Source of the DNA: Macrobrachium rosenbergii
Taxonomy: Eukaryota > Arthropoda > Malacostraca > Decapoda > Palaemonidae
Direction of reading: 5' to 3'
DNA length: 64,000 bases
Assembly: GCF_040412425.1 (NCBI RefSeq)
Contig: NC_089763.1
Span: 51,310,087-51,374,086, forward strand
In this document: one piece after another, positions 1-12,360 of the stretch
Layout: each line of letters begins with the position of its first letter
How positions within the stretch are numbered: the stretch's first letter is position 1
Notes under the pieces: generated by a model
Database searches by the model: none
What the model saw: only the letters and a program-made list of their open reading frames with translations
What the model was told of the DNA's origin: nothing
Translations under genes and position numbers: made by a program

Positions 1-370
1 TTATATTCCAACATCTCTTCTAGTAGGTCGAGTTCGTACTTTCTCTTTTTTCTTCCTACAATTTTCATAATCTCACTAAAGGACTAAAAAAACACCCTGA
101 TCTGTCGTTTAAACTATGCAAAAAATTTTATCGAATCTTCCTTTTGCATTTTTGTCTCTTCAGGCCCTTCTAATTCCACATATACTATGCAATCAAGTTA
201 TCTAAGAATCTTGTACATTTCCTTTCTCATTCTTATTTAACACATAACAAGAAAGTTGGTCAACATTTCATTCATACATTCCATTTTTTCTCCAAATACA
301 TTTAACTCCTGTTCCAAACCTTTTGTCCAGATCATGGAAACTTCTTGGATTCACATGCAATATATATACA

Positions 371-371
<1 letters not shown>
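1..371. other. AT-rich non-coding stretch
   Basis: No coding frame, RNA gene or transposon could be recognised. The stretch is T- and A-rich and runs into an (AT)n tract. Confidence 0.5.

Positions 372-449
<78 letters not shown>
372..449. repeat. (AT)n microsatellite
   Basis: Uninterrupted AT dinucleotide repeat of about 39 units, read directly. Confidence 0.97.
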
Positions 450-454
<5 letters not shown>

Positions 455-2944
455 TCAGCCAAACACAAAAAAAAAGACTTGCAAAGCAAAACAAGAACAA
501 CTGAGATAGACACTAAAGACTAATATGAGAAATTTTAGTAGCATCACCGATATTCATAAGGAACCAATAAAACTGACAACTATATAAGGCCAATGTAAGG
601 CGGATATAGTGAAGCTGTTCAAGTGGAAGAAAGGCAAGGACCTTCGTGAATGATGAGTAGAGTGAACGCGGTGATTCTTTACGTATAAGACGTGAAATAA
701 TAATAAAATCACGTAAGTTCTATAGGCTGATAGTTTAAATATCCTCGAGTTCCCCATTCAAATTATACAATTCTCAAAATTTTTTACCCATTTAAGTCAA
801 TGCTAAGCAAAGACTAAGACAGCATGTTTTGGCTTCGTAGAGTATCCAGTTCTTATGAGCTGTAAAAATAGACGTGTCACGCGACAGATAACGCTTTTCC
901 TTGATTTGTGAATGAAAGGTATGGTAGTGTTCAAAGATCTTTTTTACGGGGGAAGTGTGAACTTTAGTTACTGCCATAGGAACTCGCCACTGTATATACG
1001 AAGGAAAATCATTTTAATTAAAAAAGATATATGTGAATAAGATCAGATTCACACTAGGGTGATTTTTCAGCTTTCTATCAAGAAAGATAAGAAGAGTAGA
1101 CCTAAATGAATAGTTTACATATCCGGCGTCCCAACGGCTAAAGCCATAGACGTAGAGAGAAAGAGGGGTGGATACTCTTCCTAAAAGAAAACGATTGGTT
1201 TTCATCAACAAACAAGTATCAAACAGGAAAACGAGAATAAACAAGAGCTGTTTTATGAAAAATGCGTAAAAGGTATATTGAGTAAAAAATAAACTTATGG
1301 TAGAACAAATACAGAAAAAATTGGGAACAGGAGGTGAGAAATAAACAACATAATAAGCAAGATAGCAAAAGGAAACCGAAACAGTAATGAGGAAACAATA
1401 ACCCAGTGTGTAAGAAACACAATAGCACAAGTCAAGTATTGAAGACATTTGTAGCAACGACAATCTCCTTTTCAAACTTCTTGCGACGACCACTTTTCCT
1501 TTGCCTGGTCGGGAATACATGTGACTACGCAAAAAGAAGCCATTAAAGTAAACCTTTAATTGGATTTCGTACATCACGTGTACTAAGATTCGCAGAGAGA
1601 GAAAAATGACTATAATAATGACAGCCATTTTCTCCAGGTCCAGTAAAAACCGGACGAAAAAGAAAGGAAAAAAAAATCAAGAACCACTTTAAAAGCACCC
1701 TGAGTTTACGTGGGGAAATTTAGACTAATTCGCTCTTTCCTAAATTGGGTTGTTTACCTGGAAAAAGAGACGTGGAATTTTGGAGGCAAAACAGGCTAAG
1801 GGCGGTAAAAGTGGCGCTTATCAAAGCTTCTTGAAAACGCTGATAGCTACTTAAAAAGAAAAATACACGAACACATCTTCGCTCGCTTGTATAAACCATA
1901 TGTAAAGAGGAGGCCATATTTAATTTATTCAGCATTTAGTTTGTTTTGCATCTACTCTTTAACTGTCACTCGTTCCATGCAATTATCTCATTTTCCTATC
2001 CAACAGGTTATAGTTGTGTTTATCTACCTTGCCTGTTTGTTCATTCACCTGTTTGTAACTTTCCCTGGCTATTTATCGTTCTTATCAGTTCTTGGGCTCA
2101 AAGCTAAGCAATTCAAATTCTAGAAGTCGATGGGAAATAAATCTCACTAGATAAGAAAATTTCTGAGGTTTGATTCTTCTACTTAGCATTTGAGAAAAAA
2201 ATTTGTGACACTAAACAAACACGATCTACTAAAAATAAAATTTACAATTTGCAAATACCAAAGCTAAACAGCAAAACAGTACAGTGAATTATACACAAAG
2301 CAAGAAATTTGGGGATTTAAGCAACTCAGAACCTGAATCAGTTTGGATGCCCTAGTTGTATAAAGGCGTAATAATAATCGATTTCCCAAGAAGAAAGCTA
2401 AAGTGATAGCCTATAAACCTTTTTGGATACCAACATCCTAACACTCTCTGAAATGGTAATATATTCAGCTTTCTCTCGGGCGAGCTATTATTCCCTATAT
2501 TTCTTAAGGTTGGTCTGGCCAATGGGATTTTTTTTACAAATGCCAGCGTTACATTTTTTGACAGACCTAGACCGATGACATCACATACATATCTCTTTAA
2601 TGCAAGTTTTAATTCCATCGTGATGGATAAGGCATCTCTGTAGACTGCAACTGCTACAATTAGGCTATACTGATATACATGGTTCATTTATTTTAGCTCA
2701 GTTTTAAAGGCGAACGCTTTTTTCTTATAGATACTGTATATTAAGACTTATTCTCGAATTTGTATTTTCTATGGTTCGATTGTTTTTTGTACTGTCATAC
2801 CCAAACGTTCTACTACATGTGTTTTCTGGAAAGGAAAATAATAATAGGAAAGGCTATTTTTATGCTTTCAAAAACTTTATGGGAAAAAGGTAAATGTAAT
2901 CGCAACATCTGAAATTCAATTCAGTATGGAAAGATTTAAAAAGT
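450..2944. other. Non-coding stretch with one long open minus-strand frame
   Basis: No recognisable gene. The only notable open frame is on the minus strand at 1014-1628 (204 codons from an ATG). It is rich in Phe, Leu, Tyr and Ser and contains no motif I know. The plus strand here is purine-rich, so the minus strand is poor in TAA, TAG and TGA, and composition alone can explain the open frame. Confidence 0.4.
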
Positions 2945-3462
2945 CATCAGGCAATGGAAATGCTTACAAATATTTGGAATAACAGCAATTTTTTTGTGCA
3001 AACAAAAATCAAAATTTATAAGCTAATGGTTAGGAGTATATTGATTTATGGGCATGAGTCATGGTACAGTACAGTGACCTCGGATAATAAATTCTTAGCA
3101 TTTGAAAGTAAGGCGCTCAGAAGAATATTAGGAATTAGTTGTAAGGATGGGATATCAAATAGCAGAATTAGAGAAGTAACGGGAGTGCAGCTGGTCGATA
3201 AGTATGTTTGGTTCTCATGCTGGAAGTGGCTAGAACATGTGTATATTAGACAGGGAATAGTACGAGATACTCTAGGGTGGGTTGCCCTTGGCAGAAGAGG
3301 TAGAGGTAGGCCAAAGGAGACGTGGCTGAAGACAAAATGAGGCGGAAAGCAGGAGATGAGTGTTGGGGAGATCTTGAGACCAGGACAGAATGTATGGCGT
3401 GAGTTCATCGAGGCCCTGTGGATCCCCGTGGGTGTCACAGGGAATGATTGATTGATTGATAT
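2945..3462 (+). pseudogene. LINE reverse transcriptase, C-terminal fragment with 3' tail
   Basis: This is the 3' end of a non-LTR retrotransposon. A 128-codon open frame (2954-3340) carries the usual post-catalytic RT region: a YGHESW motif at about residues 32-37, a RRILGIS motif at about 56-62, a W..W.EHV segment, and a basic GRRGRGRP motif near the C-terminus. Known animal RTE/BovB-like LINEs show the same order. A stop after WLKTK breaks the frame, and homologous-looking sequence continues in other frames to about 3445. The element ends in short TGAT-type tandem repeats (3445-3462), as expected for a LINE 3' tail. No endonuclease or catalytic RT core is present, so it is a 5'-truncated dead copy. 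The clade is inferred. Confidence 0.75.
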
Positions 3463-4281
3463 TTTCATACCAGTTTGGTTGTATTTTTACATTTTCTTAT
3501 ACTTGCATTAAAAATGTCAATTTGGTACGCTACACGTCAAAGAAACTTTTGTAAGATCTTGTCGAATATACGAAATTTTTTGGCGAAATTGTCAACATTT
3601 AACATCCATTCCCCCAACAAAAACGACATACAATTATTGAAAAGCTTTATCACAAAAAGGGTCAAAAAAAAGTTTTTTACCCGCTTCGGAAATAAGAGGA
3701 GTTTCTTTAATGTGTTTTGAGCAAGGTTTGTTTTTTTGTAACTACAGATTTCCGCTCTTGATCACCTATTAGGGTCTATTTTTTTCACTTTACGTGGTCT
3801 TCCATAACTTTCTCTAATAGTTTTCATTTTCAATATTTTGTCTCATATATATTTCAATTTTTATTTTGTTTGTGAGCCTTCTTTTGAGTAATGTACAATG
3901 CGTTACGAAAATCAAAATATGGACACTGATCTTGTCTGTCTTCCTGTACATTACGGTAATATAAGTAACAACAATACAACAATGTAATAAAATAACGTTA
4001 AATCCTCAATGTCGCTTCGAACTTTCGACAAAACCCAAAAAACGAAAATCCCTGTAAGGAAATGATTAGAATCACTATCCTAAAACGCCTCTTGCACCAT
4101 GACCTAGCTTGAATTATCGAACACGTTTTACAGATGTCTGCTATCATCTACTAAAGGAATGAAAAAGTATTGCATTTCATGGATTAAATTTTATTTAGTA
4201 TTTCCCGATGAAGAGAAAAAATGGATTTATTATTTGCTGTTGTCATGGTGTATTCTTAAAGTACTGGATATATTGGAATAC
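3463..4281. other. Non-coding stretch
   Basis: AT-rich sequence with short open frames only. No gene or repeat family recognised. Confidence 0.4.
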
Positions 4282-4577
4282 AGTATTTAGGCCAAAAGCC
4301 TAGCGCTGGGACCTATGAGATCATTCAGAGCTGAAAGGGAATCGAGAGTGTAGAAAGGTTTGAAACGTGTAACAGGCGGAAAACCTAGAAATTGCACAAT
4401 GAAACAATCGTTAAGAGTGGGTAATTAGCAAGATGGAAGAAAGAGAATATGAATGGAGGTACAGTAAAACGAATGAAAGGGGTTGCAGCTAGGGGCCGAT
4501 TGGACGCTGCAAAGAACCTTAAGTAATGCCTACAGTGCACCGCTTGAGGTGCACTGACGACACTACCCCCCTCCGGA
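4282..4577 (+). repeat. Dispersed repeat with palindromic 3' tail
   Basis: A moderately GC-rich block that I recognise, from memory, as a type of interspersed repeat found in decapod DNA. It begins with a small stem (TAGGC...GCCTA near 4287-4301). It ends with a hairpin in which CAGTGCACC and GGTGCACTG form 9-bp arms around GCTTGA (about 4532-4555). The end module recurs at 46345-46385 behind an unrelated body. No coding potential was seen. It could be a SINE or a non-autonomous retroelement, but no clear A/B box is visible. Confidence 0.55.
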
Positions 4578-5321
4578 GAGTATTGGATATAAAACGTAAT
4601 TATAACTTTTGCTGTTCATTTGCCATTCTATCTGGAGAGACAAAACAGGGAGAGAATCTTAAGCTTAATAAATCCACTCTTAAGATTTGGTCTCAATTTT
4701 CACCTTTGTTAAGTATTTTGGAAGCTACTATATTTTCTAATGGTGTTCCCTCTAGAACCTGGTGTAATGCCGTATTATTTAAAACACGCAAACTTAATAT
4801 TTTTGTAAGCATTATATTCACATGTCTGCTTTCCATCCTCCTCCTCCTCTTCCTCCTTTAATTTCCACACTTCCTTACAATCTTCGTTCTTCTCTTCCAT
4901 TCCTCCCCTCCCACCTTCAATACGACCTGCAGTCGTGATCCAGACAAACTGAATCCTTAACGCAGAAAAAAAAAAAAAATCCGCAATCCTTCGCCCTCAT
5001 TGATCGAGTGCGTGAATCAACCAATCATAATTCACCTCGAATTTTAACCGTTCTCCAATTGGCGCTTAGCGCGTCGAGGATTACTTGTAATAAGTCAATC
5101 AGTGAAACACCTCAGCTAAGCTGGTTAAGACTCTTAACCAGCGGAACCTGATTAATTTTCATAATGTAACCCCCTCCCCCTCCCCCTGGCCCCCATCAGC
5201 ACACACCGGTCCCTCAACACTTAAAACCCTGTTTACTATATTTTTTTTCAAGTCTCATTTTTTACATGAAATTTTACCTATTGTAATTTTTGGGTGCCAA
5301 GGAATGTATATAAAATTATTC

Positions 5322-5323
<2 letters not shown>
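4578..5323. other. Non-coding stretch, locally GC-richer
   Basis: No gene recognised. Segment 4980-5160 is less AT-rich than its surroundings and holds a GCGCTTAGCGC-type short inverted repeat, a GGATTA homeodomain-type word and the palindrome listed separately. This would suit a regulatory or conserved non-coding element, but that is inference only. Confidence 0.3.
5120..5142. other. 23-bp perfect palindrome
   Basis: Arms GCTGGTTAAGA and TCTTAACCAGC match perfectly around a single central C. It could be a dimeric DNA-binding site or a hairpin. No function is shown. Confidence 0.85.

Positions 5324-5387
<64 letters not shown>
5324..5387. repeat. (GA)n microsatellite
   Basis: Pure GA dinucleotide tract, about 32 units. 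Confidence 0.97.
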
Positions 5388-5389
<2 letters not shown>

Positions 5390-6650
5390 TTCTATATGCG
5401 TGATTATCTATCACAACGTTCCTTGACAGGCCTTTCAGGATCCTATGTAACACTAATTCCCTCTAACAAATCAAAGAAGTTTGAAAATCCGAAATTCATT
5501 AGTCCCAAAGAGAAGTTGAAAATGCATAATTAATTATGGTCTGCCAATTTCGCTTCCTGAGAACAATGTCTAGTTTCATTTACTTTAACGTTTATTCTCC
5601 ATTTCCACTAAAATTGTGGCTGCTTCCCTAAGTATAACGTTCGGTCGCTTCAAAGTGCCATTATCGAAAACCTACTCGCATTTTAACTAATGTATATGTA
5701 TATATATCTTTGTATATGGATATATATGTATATAATTATACATATATTATACAGTATATATACTCTATATATATGAGGGAAATTTATAATAAAAGAGGCT
5801 TAGCTACTATTAGTAAAATTAGATTTCGAATTATGAAATTAAAATCTTGATGAAAATTTGCTAGGCTTCTTAAGCCTTTTCTTAATGAACGGGAAAAACA
5901 AGGATAAACTTGTAGGTTCACCCTTGGTAATATTTTAGAAAATGTTCGATAATCATCAAAATGAGAAACGCCTCTTCACTTGCGCTGTCGTAGATAGTCC
6001 ATCGACGCGCAAACATAAACACGTAACAACGCAGGGGACCTCGTTTTCATAAACATTCCAGAAAGCAAAAAATTTCCTCTAAAATGTAATTTTACTGGTA
6101 TCTGACCTCTAATGAAATGTTTACGATACATCTAAGAATGAATATAACTAAATGGAATAAAATTTAAAAACAAAAAAGGAAACTTTTATCTTGCCACCAC
6201 ACGCAACATTTATTTGGAAATATTTTCATTATTTTTCAATAACTGAAAAGGGATAACTTTTTTTTTTTGAATAATGACAAACTTTTGCAAATGCTCCCAG
6301 GACTGTATCCCATTCTTTAATAGATACGAACTTTTAGATCATCGACATTTAAAAATAAAGAAAAAATCTTTGGGTAAAAGAAAAAGTGCTTCTCTTCAGC
6401 GAAACAAATCGGAGATAATGAAGGAATTTATACTACATTGGTCACTTTCAAGTCCTCATAGCTTGGTAACAGGTAATGAGAAAATGGAAATAACATCAAT
6501 ATTTGCCATTTCTTTTATCTTAAGAATTTTCATGACTCAAAAAGAAACGCACAAGTTTAGAAATAAGTTACTGGAGTATTTTAATCTCACATTCAAACGT
6601 ATGACACATCCCTTCATGACATTACCAATTTCTATATGTAAGAGAACTAT

Positions 6651-6652
<2 letters not shown>
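5388..6652. other. Non-coding stretch
   Basis: No gene recognised. It contains a degenerate AT/ATGT-rich patch at about 5690-5774. A 147-codon frame at 6274-6717 runs into a microsatellite and has no recognisable domain. Confidence 0.4.
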
Positions 6653-6718
<66 letters not shown>

Positions 6719-6743
6719 TAAATCATATACATAATACTAAATC

Positions 6744-6809
<66 letters not shown>
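6653..6809. repeat. Two (AT)n tracts
   Basis: AT dinucleotide runs at 6653-6713 and 6750-6809, separated by AT-rich non-repeat sequence. Confidence 0.95.
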
Positions 6810-6811
<2 letters not shown>

Positions 6812-6927
6812 TTCTTACTTTGAGAGAGGAGGTGCCAAAAGAGTACAGTCTTCTGGTTTTCACGAAGTCTCTCAGGATGAGGCTGTTAACCCCACACCAT
6901 TTTCTTGACTAGTGAGTGGCAGTGCAA

Positions 6928-6981
6928 GCTCAGTGCCCTATCACTGGTGTTGTAGCTTAGTGCCCTACCACTGGTCTACAA
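6928..6981. repeat. 27-bp tandem duplication
   Basis: Two adjacent 27-bp units (6928-6954 and 6955-6981) share AGTGCCCTA followed by CACTGG with a few differences. The surroundings (6810-6992) hold nothing else that I recognise. Confidence 0.75.
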
Positions 6982-6990
6982 CACCAACAG

Positions 6991-6993
<3 letters not shown>

Positions 6994-7087
<94 letters not shown>

Positions 7088-7117
7088 ATGTATATATACA
7101 TATATATACATACATAC

Positions 7118-7165
<48 letters not shown>

Positions 7166-7170
7166 CATAC

Positions 7171-7230
<60 letters not shown>
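6994..7230. repeat. Compound (AT)n / (ATGT)n / (ACAT)n microsatellite
   Basis: Long AT tract interrupted by short TATG, TGTG and ACATACAT segments. It directly abuts the Penelope-like end that follows. Confidence 0.95.
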
Positions 7231-7231
<1 letters not shown>

Positions 7232-7690
7232 AATTAGAGTATTGGATCCTGGAAAGTCCAATGCGAATTATGGGAGGGACGAAAGAGGTGGTAAAGAATT
7301 CCATATTTCTTGCAAACGTTTCATTGCATAGTTTCATCATCAGGTCTAAGAAAACAATTATAATACAATTAAAAGCGACTCATTTAGAAAACTATAAAAT
7401 TAAATTCCGTATATAAACTAAAAACAGACGCACATGACTAAGGCCAACTGAACGCCGCATAGTATGAACAATTAGTGACCAAGAAAGCACTTCGAATATA
7501 GGAGGATTTATCAACAGCTCGAGTTATCATTCAAAATGTGCCATGAGTTATAATAAAAGATTTTCATCTGTTAAAATGTTGCCTAATGCTGGAAAACAAT
7601 GAAAACCGATTCGCACTTTTTGCATTCCTTTGGTGGAAGCTGGATAATTCGACATTAGACTTTGGTCAAGTATAATTATGGTTTTAATCC
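7231..7690 (-). mobile_element. Penelope-like element terminal fragment (probable)
   Basis: Read on the minus strand, this segment leads into a hammerhead-like core (7317-7343), about 85 bp of unique sequence, and then an AT microsatellite at 7230. Terminal repeats (pLTRs) of Penelope-like retroelements are known to carry minimal hammerhead ribozymes. The GAAAC-GTTT junction here matches their very short stem III. No reverse transcriptase or GIY-YIG domain is visible in the flank, so this is at most a terminal fragment. The outer limit near 7690 is a guess. Confidence 0.45.
7317..7343 (-). ncRNA. Hammerhead-ribozyme-like core
   Basis: The minus strand shows CTGATGA (7337-7343), a short spacer, then GAAACG (7317-7322). 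This is the conserved hammerhead box order CUGANGA...GAAA. GAAAC runs straight into GTTT, giving a minimal self-complementary stem III typical of retroelement hammerheads. Stem II is weak on paper, so cleavage activity is uncertain. Confidence 0.45.
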
Positions 7691-8740
7691 TAAGTTAGTT
7701 CCTCTGACACCAAGAACCCAAGAACAATCCCACACTGTCTTCTTTATCTAAACCCATACTGTTCTTCAGTCACCTGTCTTATTTTCTCAGTCGAAAATCT
7801 ACCAACGCCTTCCTCCGTACGGTAAGTTATGGTATAGCATTTTAATTTTTTAGCCTCCTTTTCACCTTTACCCTGATACAGTAAACATTTACCCCTCTAA
7901 TAGATGCTTTCAGAAAATCTTCCTTATCAAGATTTACCTGGCCAATCCAAAAATTGTCTAAAAAGTAATACAGGCCAAATGTACCATATATAAAAGCACA
8001 ATACATTAAACCCAAAAAGTACCAATAACATGAACATAAAAAGAAGGAACTCACTTGAAAACGTCAATGAGATACCCATTACAAGAATATCTTAAAACAT
8101 AAACCTAAAAAATAATGACAATGACTTTTTAGGGCATCACATTCGTAAGCATGGTTATTGAGAATTTGTTGTTTTAACCCAGCTTGCTAGCTCGCAAACA
8201 GTTCTTTTGAAGCTTGCTTGTCAGTATTCAGTTCTCTTGAAGGTAGATAGTGACATTCTCTTGCTATCCCATCAAATCCTGGGGTCTTTCTATTCTCCAG
8301 CTTCTAATGCCTTCCTAGCATCGTTAACAGTTACTTCCACATGGATTATAAAACTTAAACTACCGTAATTCAACTCTGACTCTGTTATCCATTTGGTATT
8401 CAACAAGTCATCAAAATACTAACTCCATCCACTTAGAGAACACTCTTTCCTGACAGCGTCTTACTTTTGCATTCTTTATTATAAGATTCATTTGCTTATT
8501 AAACTAGCCCTCAGCATCTACACGGCTGTAAGACATTTGTTCTCCCTACAGTCCTTGGTCACCTTCTCTCTTTATTTTAATCACATTCCTTCTGTCCCTG
8601 TCTCACTTATTCCTTCTGTTTGCAATTGTATCTAATATCGCCTCTGGTTTTCCTTCACTAAACCTATTTTCTCGTTCCACGCTTCTTCTAAGGTTATACA
8701 AACTCTTTTAACTCTATAATTTTACACTTTCTCTATCCAC
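7691..8740 (-). pseudogene. LINE reverse transcriptase, decayed fragment
   Basis: The minus-strand translation from about 8433 down to 8270 reads as a broken version of the region just upstream of the RT catalytic core. It has a W..YFDDLLNTK motif, then a segment resembling VEVTVNDARKALEAG, then a damaged P.ID/GPDGI-like motif, with three or more stops. Known RTE-like LINEs have WxxYFxxLLN followed by a KxGKAxGPDGI motif in this order. The pyrimidine-rich plus strand either side has the same texture and probably belongs to the same element. Limits are approximate. Confidence 0.5.
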
Positions 8741-8847
8741 TTGGATGAGAACTATGAGAAGGGAGACTGAAGAAAGATAGACACTTGGGGAATATGAAGG
8801 ACAGGGAAGCGGAATTTCACAGAGGGCCTTATGCAAGTCACGGGGAG

Positions 8848-9429
<582 letters not shown>

Positions 9430-9488
<59 letters not shown>
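9430..9488. repeat. (CT)n microsatellite
   Basis: Pure CT tract. The 290 bp after it (9489-9777) are AT-rich with nothing recognisable. Confidence 0.97.
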
Positions 9489-9491
<3 letters not shown>

Positions 9492-9775
9492 CATAGGGAT
9501 TCACATATATGTTTTTTTTTCATTTTTTGGTTTTGTTTAAGAAATATTAACGATTTTCATATCATACGACGTGCCAAGTTTTTACTCGTAACCTAATATT
9601 CAATATACCTATTATAATTTCTTTATCTATCTCAGACATACCATGTTTTTATATCCTCCGTTAAGCCCAATATTTCCCTAACTTTTCACTTCATTATTTG
9701 AACATCCTCTGTTTTCCTCAAATTCTCTACTCTTTCCCGCTATCTCCTATATTCACCTTCAATAAGCCTACAGCG

Positions 9776-9777
<2 letters not shown>

Positions 9778-9856
<79 letters not shown>

Positions 9857-9965
9857 ATAAGGAAGATTGCCACGTGAGAGTGGGATGCCTCATGAAAAGC
9901 AGCTTTTCTCCAACTGACAGGCACGAGATTTTACACTGCCTTTTTTTATTTCTCTCAAGAGTCCT

Positions 9966-10017
<52 letters not shown>
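9778..10017. repeat. Pair of (GA)n tracts
   Basis: GA runs at 9778-9853 and 9969-10017, separated by 115 bp of non-repeat sequence. Confidence 0.96.
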
Positions 10018-10020
<3 letters not shown>

Positions 10021-11876
10021 TAAATATTGCGACTCCGTGAGCGTCCTTTTTCTGTCCCTATATCGATTTTCTTCCCTTTCATTGGCTGCCACAAAAAAAC
10101 GCGAGAATAACTCATATCGACAACGGGTAAAAATCCACAGCCAAACAAAGAAGAAACTGAAAATCAGAAAACTTGGAAAGTAGAGGAGAGGAAAACTATC
10201 AATACCGGGGGGAAAATGCCTTCATGCCTTCACCATCTACTGAAGTAAATGCCAGCCGAAATACTGCCAACAGACGAATTTCCATGGAGGAGTGCCGCCG
10301 AGTGCCACGGTGAGATCACGCATCAATTGAATGGAGTCAATGATACAACGGGGGAGAACAAAAGCAGACATTTGACGCCGCGATGGGCCAACTGAAAGCA
10401 ACCTGAATAAATATTCCCTCGACATTCCACAGATGAACATCAAAACGGGTACGACACAAATGATAAAAGTGGAAGATGAAGCATCTCTTTGTCTTGCTTA
10501 ATGATGCGGGATGCTCTGATGATCACGTTATTGTGAATGGCTGATGGAATGCCTTTGGAAAAAGGCATCGCTCGCTGCTTTTTGAAAATAAAGGTGCGAC
10601 CTCTTGGTTTGCATAATGGTTACGCGCGCGTGCTCAAAATATGCGTGCAAGCTGGGACCTATGGAGTTTAGTTATAAGATCGTAATAAGCGCTATGCGTT
10701 AACAAAAATACTGGTTGAAGTGCGATTTACCAAAACAGTGAGAAGATAACACAATATACATACAATTAGGGGAAAACTCTGGTCAATAAAACTAAAAAAA
10801 TGTACGAATTAGAATATTTTTCAAAATCAGAAACGGCATCCCCCTGAAAACACTTGCAAAAGTTACGAATTTCAACCACGTGAACCTCTCGTAAAAACTT
10901 TAAACAAACTACTGCCTGTTACTCACCTGAATAAAATATATATTCTCCTCTTAAGTTCTAAATAACTACAGTAATTAGAAATATTCATTCGTTTTATATT
11001 TGTTACTCCTTTCTCCAGAATATAGCGAAAGGAATAACACTTTTATACACTGTCATTTCGGCTAACAGTTACTGTACAGTTTAGAGTTTAAACTATATAG
11101 CAACTATTAGTCTAAAAGACAATATATAAAAGTACAATTTACTTGTGCCCTGATCACATATATTCAGAGAGAACAGACAGAATTCTGCTTACCCAAAACG
11201 TTAACCGATTAGCAAAGCTTAAAGAACTGCTGCATGTAAAACAAAAACACAACCCAGAATGAATGAATATTAATAGTTTTCCGAATCATAAGAGTGTATA
11301 ATATATAGCAATCGTGACACATTCAGTAACTCACACCTTTGAAATTCTACGGCTCCTAACGATTAACACACTCATGACAGTCTAAGGTTCCTGAGAGTTA
11401 ATATTCTCGAGGTCAATTAGTAAACGTAGTCTCAGTTTCTTCAAAATCTGCTCAAGTTTCTTCAAAATATGTTCATACCTTAATGTTATGTGCAGTTTTA
11501 TGAAGATGCAATATAAACCAGGCTGAGTGAAGAAAGCGGGAAAATTGTCCTAAATTGAATCATTTCGACCATCAGCATTACACTACGCAAGTAAAATCAG
11601 ATGATGGGTTTTTGTCAGTGAATGAGAACGATGGTGGGAGGCTGGTATTCAATGTCCCCTCCTTTTTATAATGTTAGCTACATTAAAAAAATGTTACCAT
11701 ACAATTGGTAGTGAACATATAACCAATTTTCTCAAAACCCTAGGCTGTGTATAGTCTCTGTAGCATGACCTTCCAAAGCCTTGAATTCTAGTTCTCTTGC
11801 TTTAGTACATAACAGAGCGCCTTCTCCCGTGTTGCTGAATTTTAAATTTTCATTTAGTTATTTAATGGTGAGTTAC
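10018..11876. other. Non-coding stretch
   Basis: No gene or transposon recognised. Segment 10200-10640 is GC-richer than the rest and includes an open minus-strand frame of 68 codons (10237-10443) without recognisable content. From 10740 onward the sequence is AT-rich and featureless. Confidence 0.4.
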
Positions 11877-11937
11877 ATATGTATATATATATACGTCTAT
11901 ATACATACAGTGCATACATATATATACAGTATATATA

Positions 11938-11998
<61 letters not shown>
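11877..11998. repeat. AT-rich compound microsatellite
   Basis: Imperfect TATA/ACAT repeats followed by a pure (AT)n run from about 11942. Confidence 0.93.
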
Positions 11999-12001
<3 letters not shown>

Positions 12002-12067
12002 TAAATCTATTCCCTTCCTCATCCCTGAAAATTTCCGACTCTGTACAAATGAATGTCAGCAAGCTGC

Positions 12068-12068
<1 letters not shown>

Positions 12069-12145
<77 letters not shown>
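12069..12145. repeat. (AAT)n microsatellite
   Basis: About 26 AAT units. Its neighbour at 12270-12357 suggests a shared origin from LINE tails. Confidence 0.97.
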
Positions 12146-12269
12146 GAGTGTGCTACTAGAAACAGCGCACATAGTGAGAAAAGTGATGGACTCCTAAAGA
12201 GGAAGAATGCAACCCGGAACCCCACACTATAAAAACCACCAAGTCGAATAGGATGACTGTGATAGACAA

Positions 12270-12297
12270 AATAATAATAATAATAATAATTACAAAC

Positions 12298-12357
<60 letters not shown>
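12270..12357. repeat. (AAT)n/(ATT)n microsatellite, probable LINE 3' tail
   Basis: AAT units at 12270-12319 switch to ATT units at about 12318-12357, making an inverted (AAT)n(ATT)n hairpin-like tract. The ATT part sits exactly at the 3' end of the minus-strand LINE that follows, so it is probably that element's (TAA)n tail. Confidence 0.85.

Positions 12358-12360
<3 letters not shown>

Noticed and set aside
6912..7416. Long overlapping Tyr-Ile repeat open frames (also at many other (AT)n sites)
   Set aside because: They are translations of (AT)n microsatellites, which lack stop codons in these frames; not genes.
10516..10540. CTGATGATCAC...GTGAA resembling a hammerhead core
   Set aside because: With the CAC/GTG stem paired, the required GAAA box is missing. 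No repeat copy or microsatellite edge is present.
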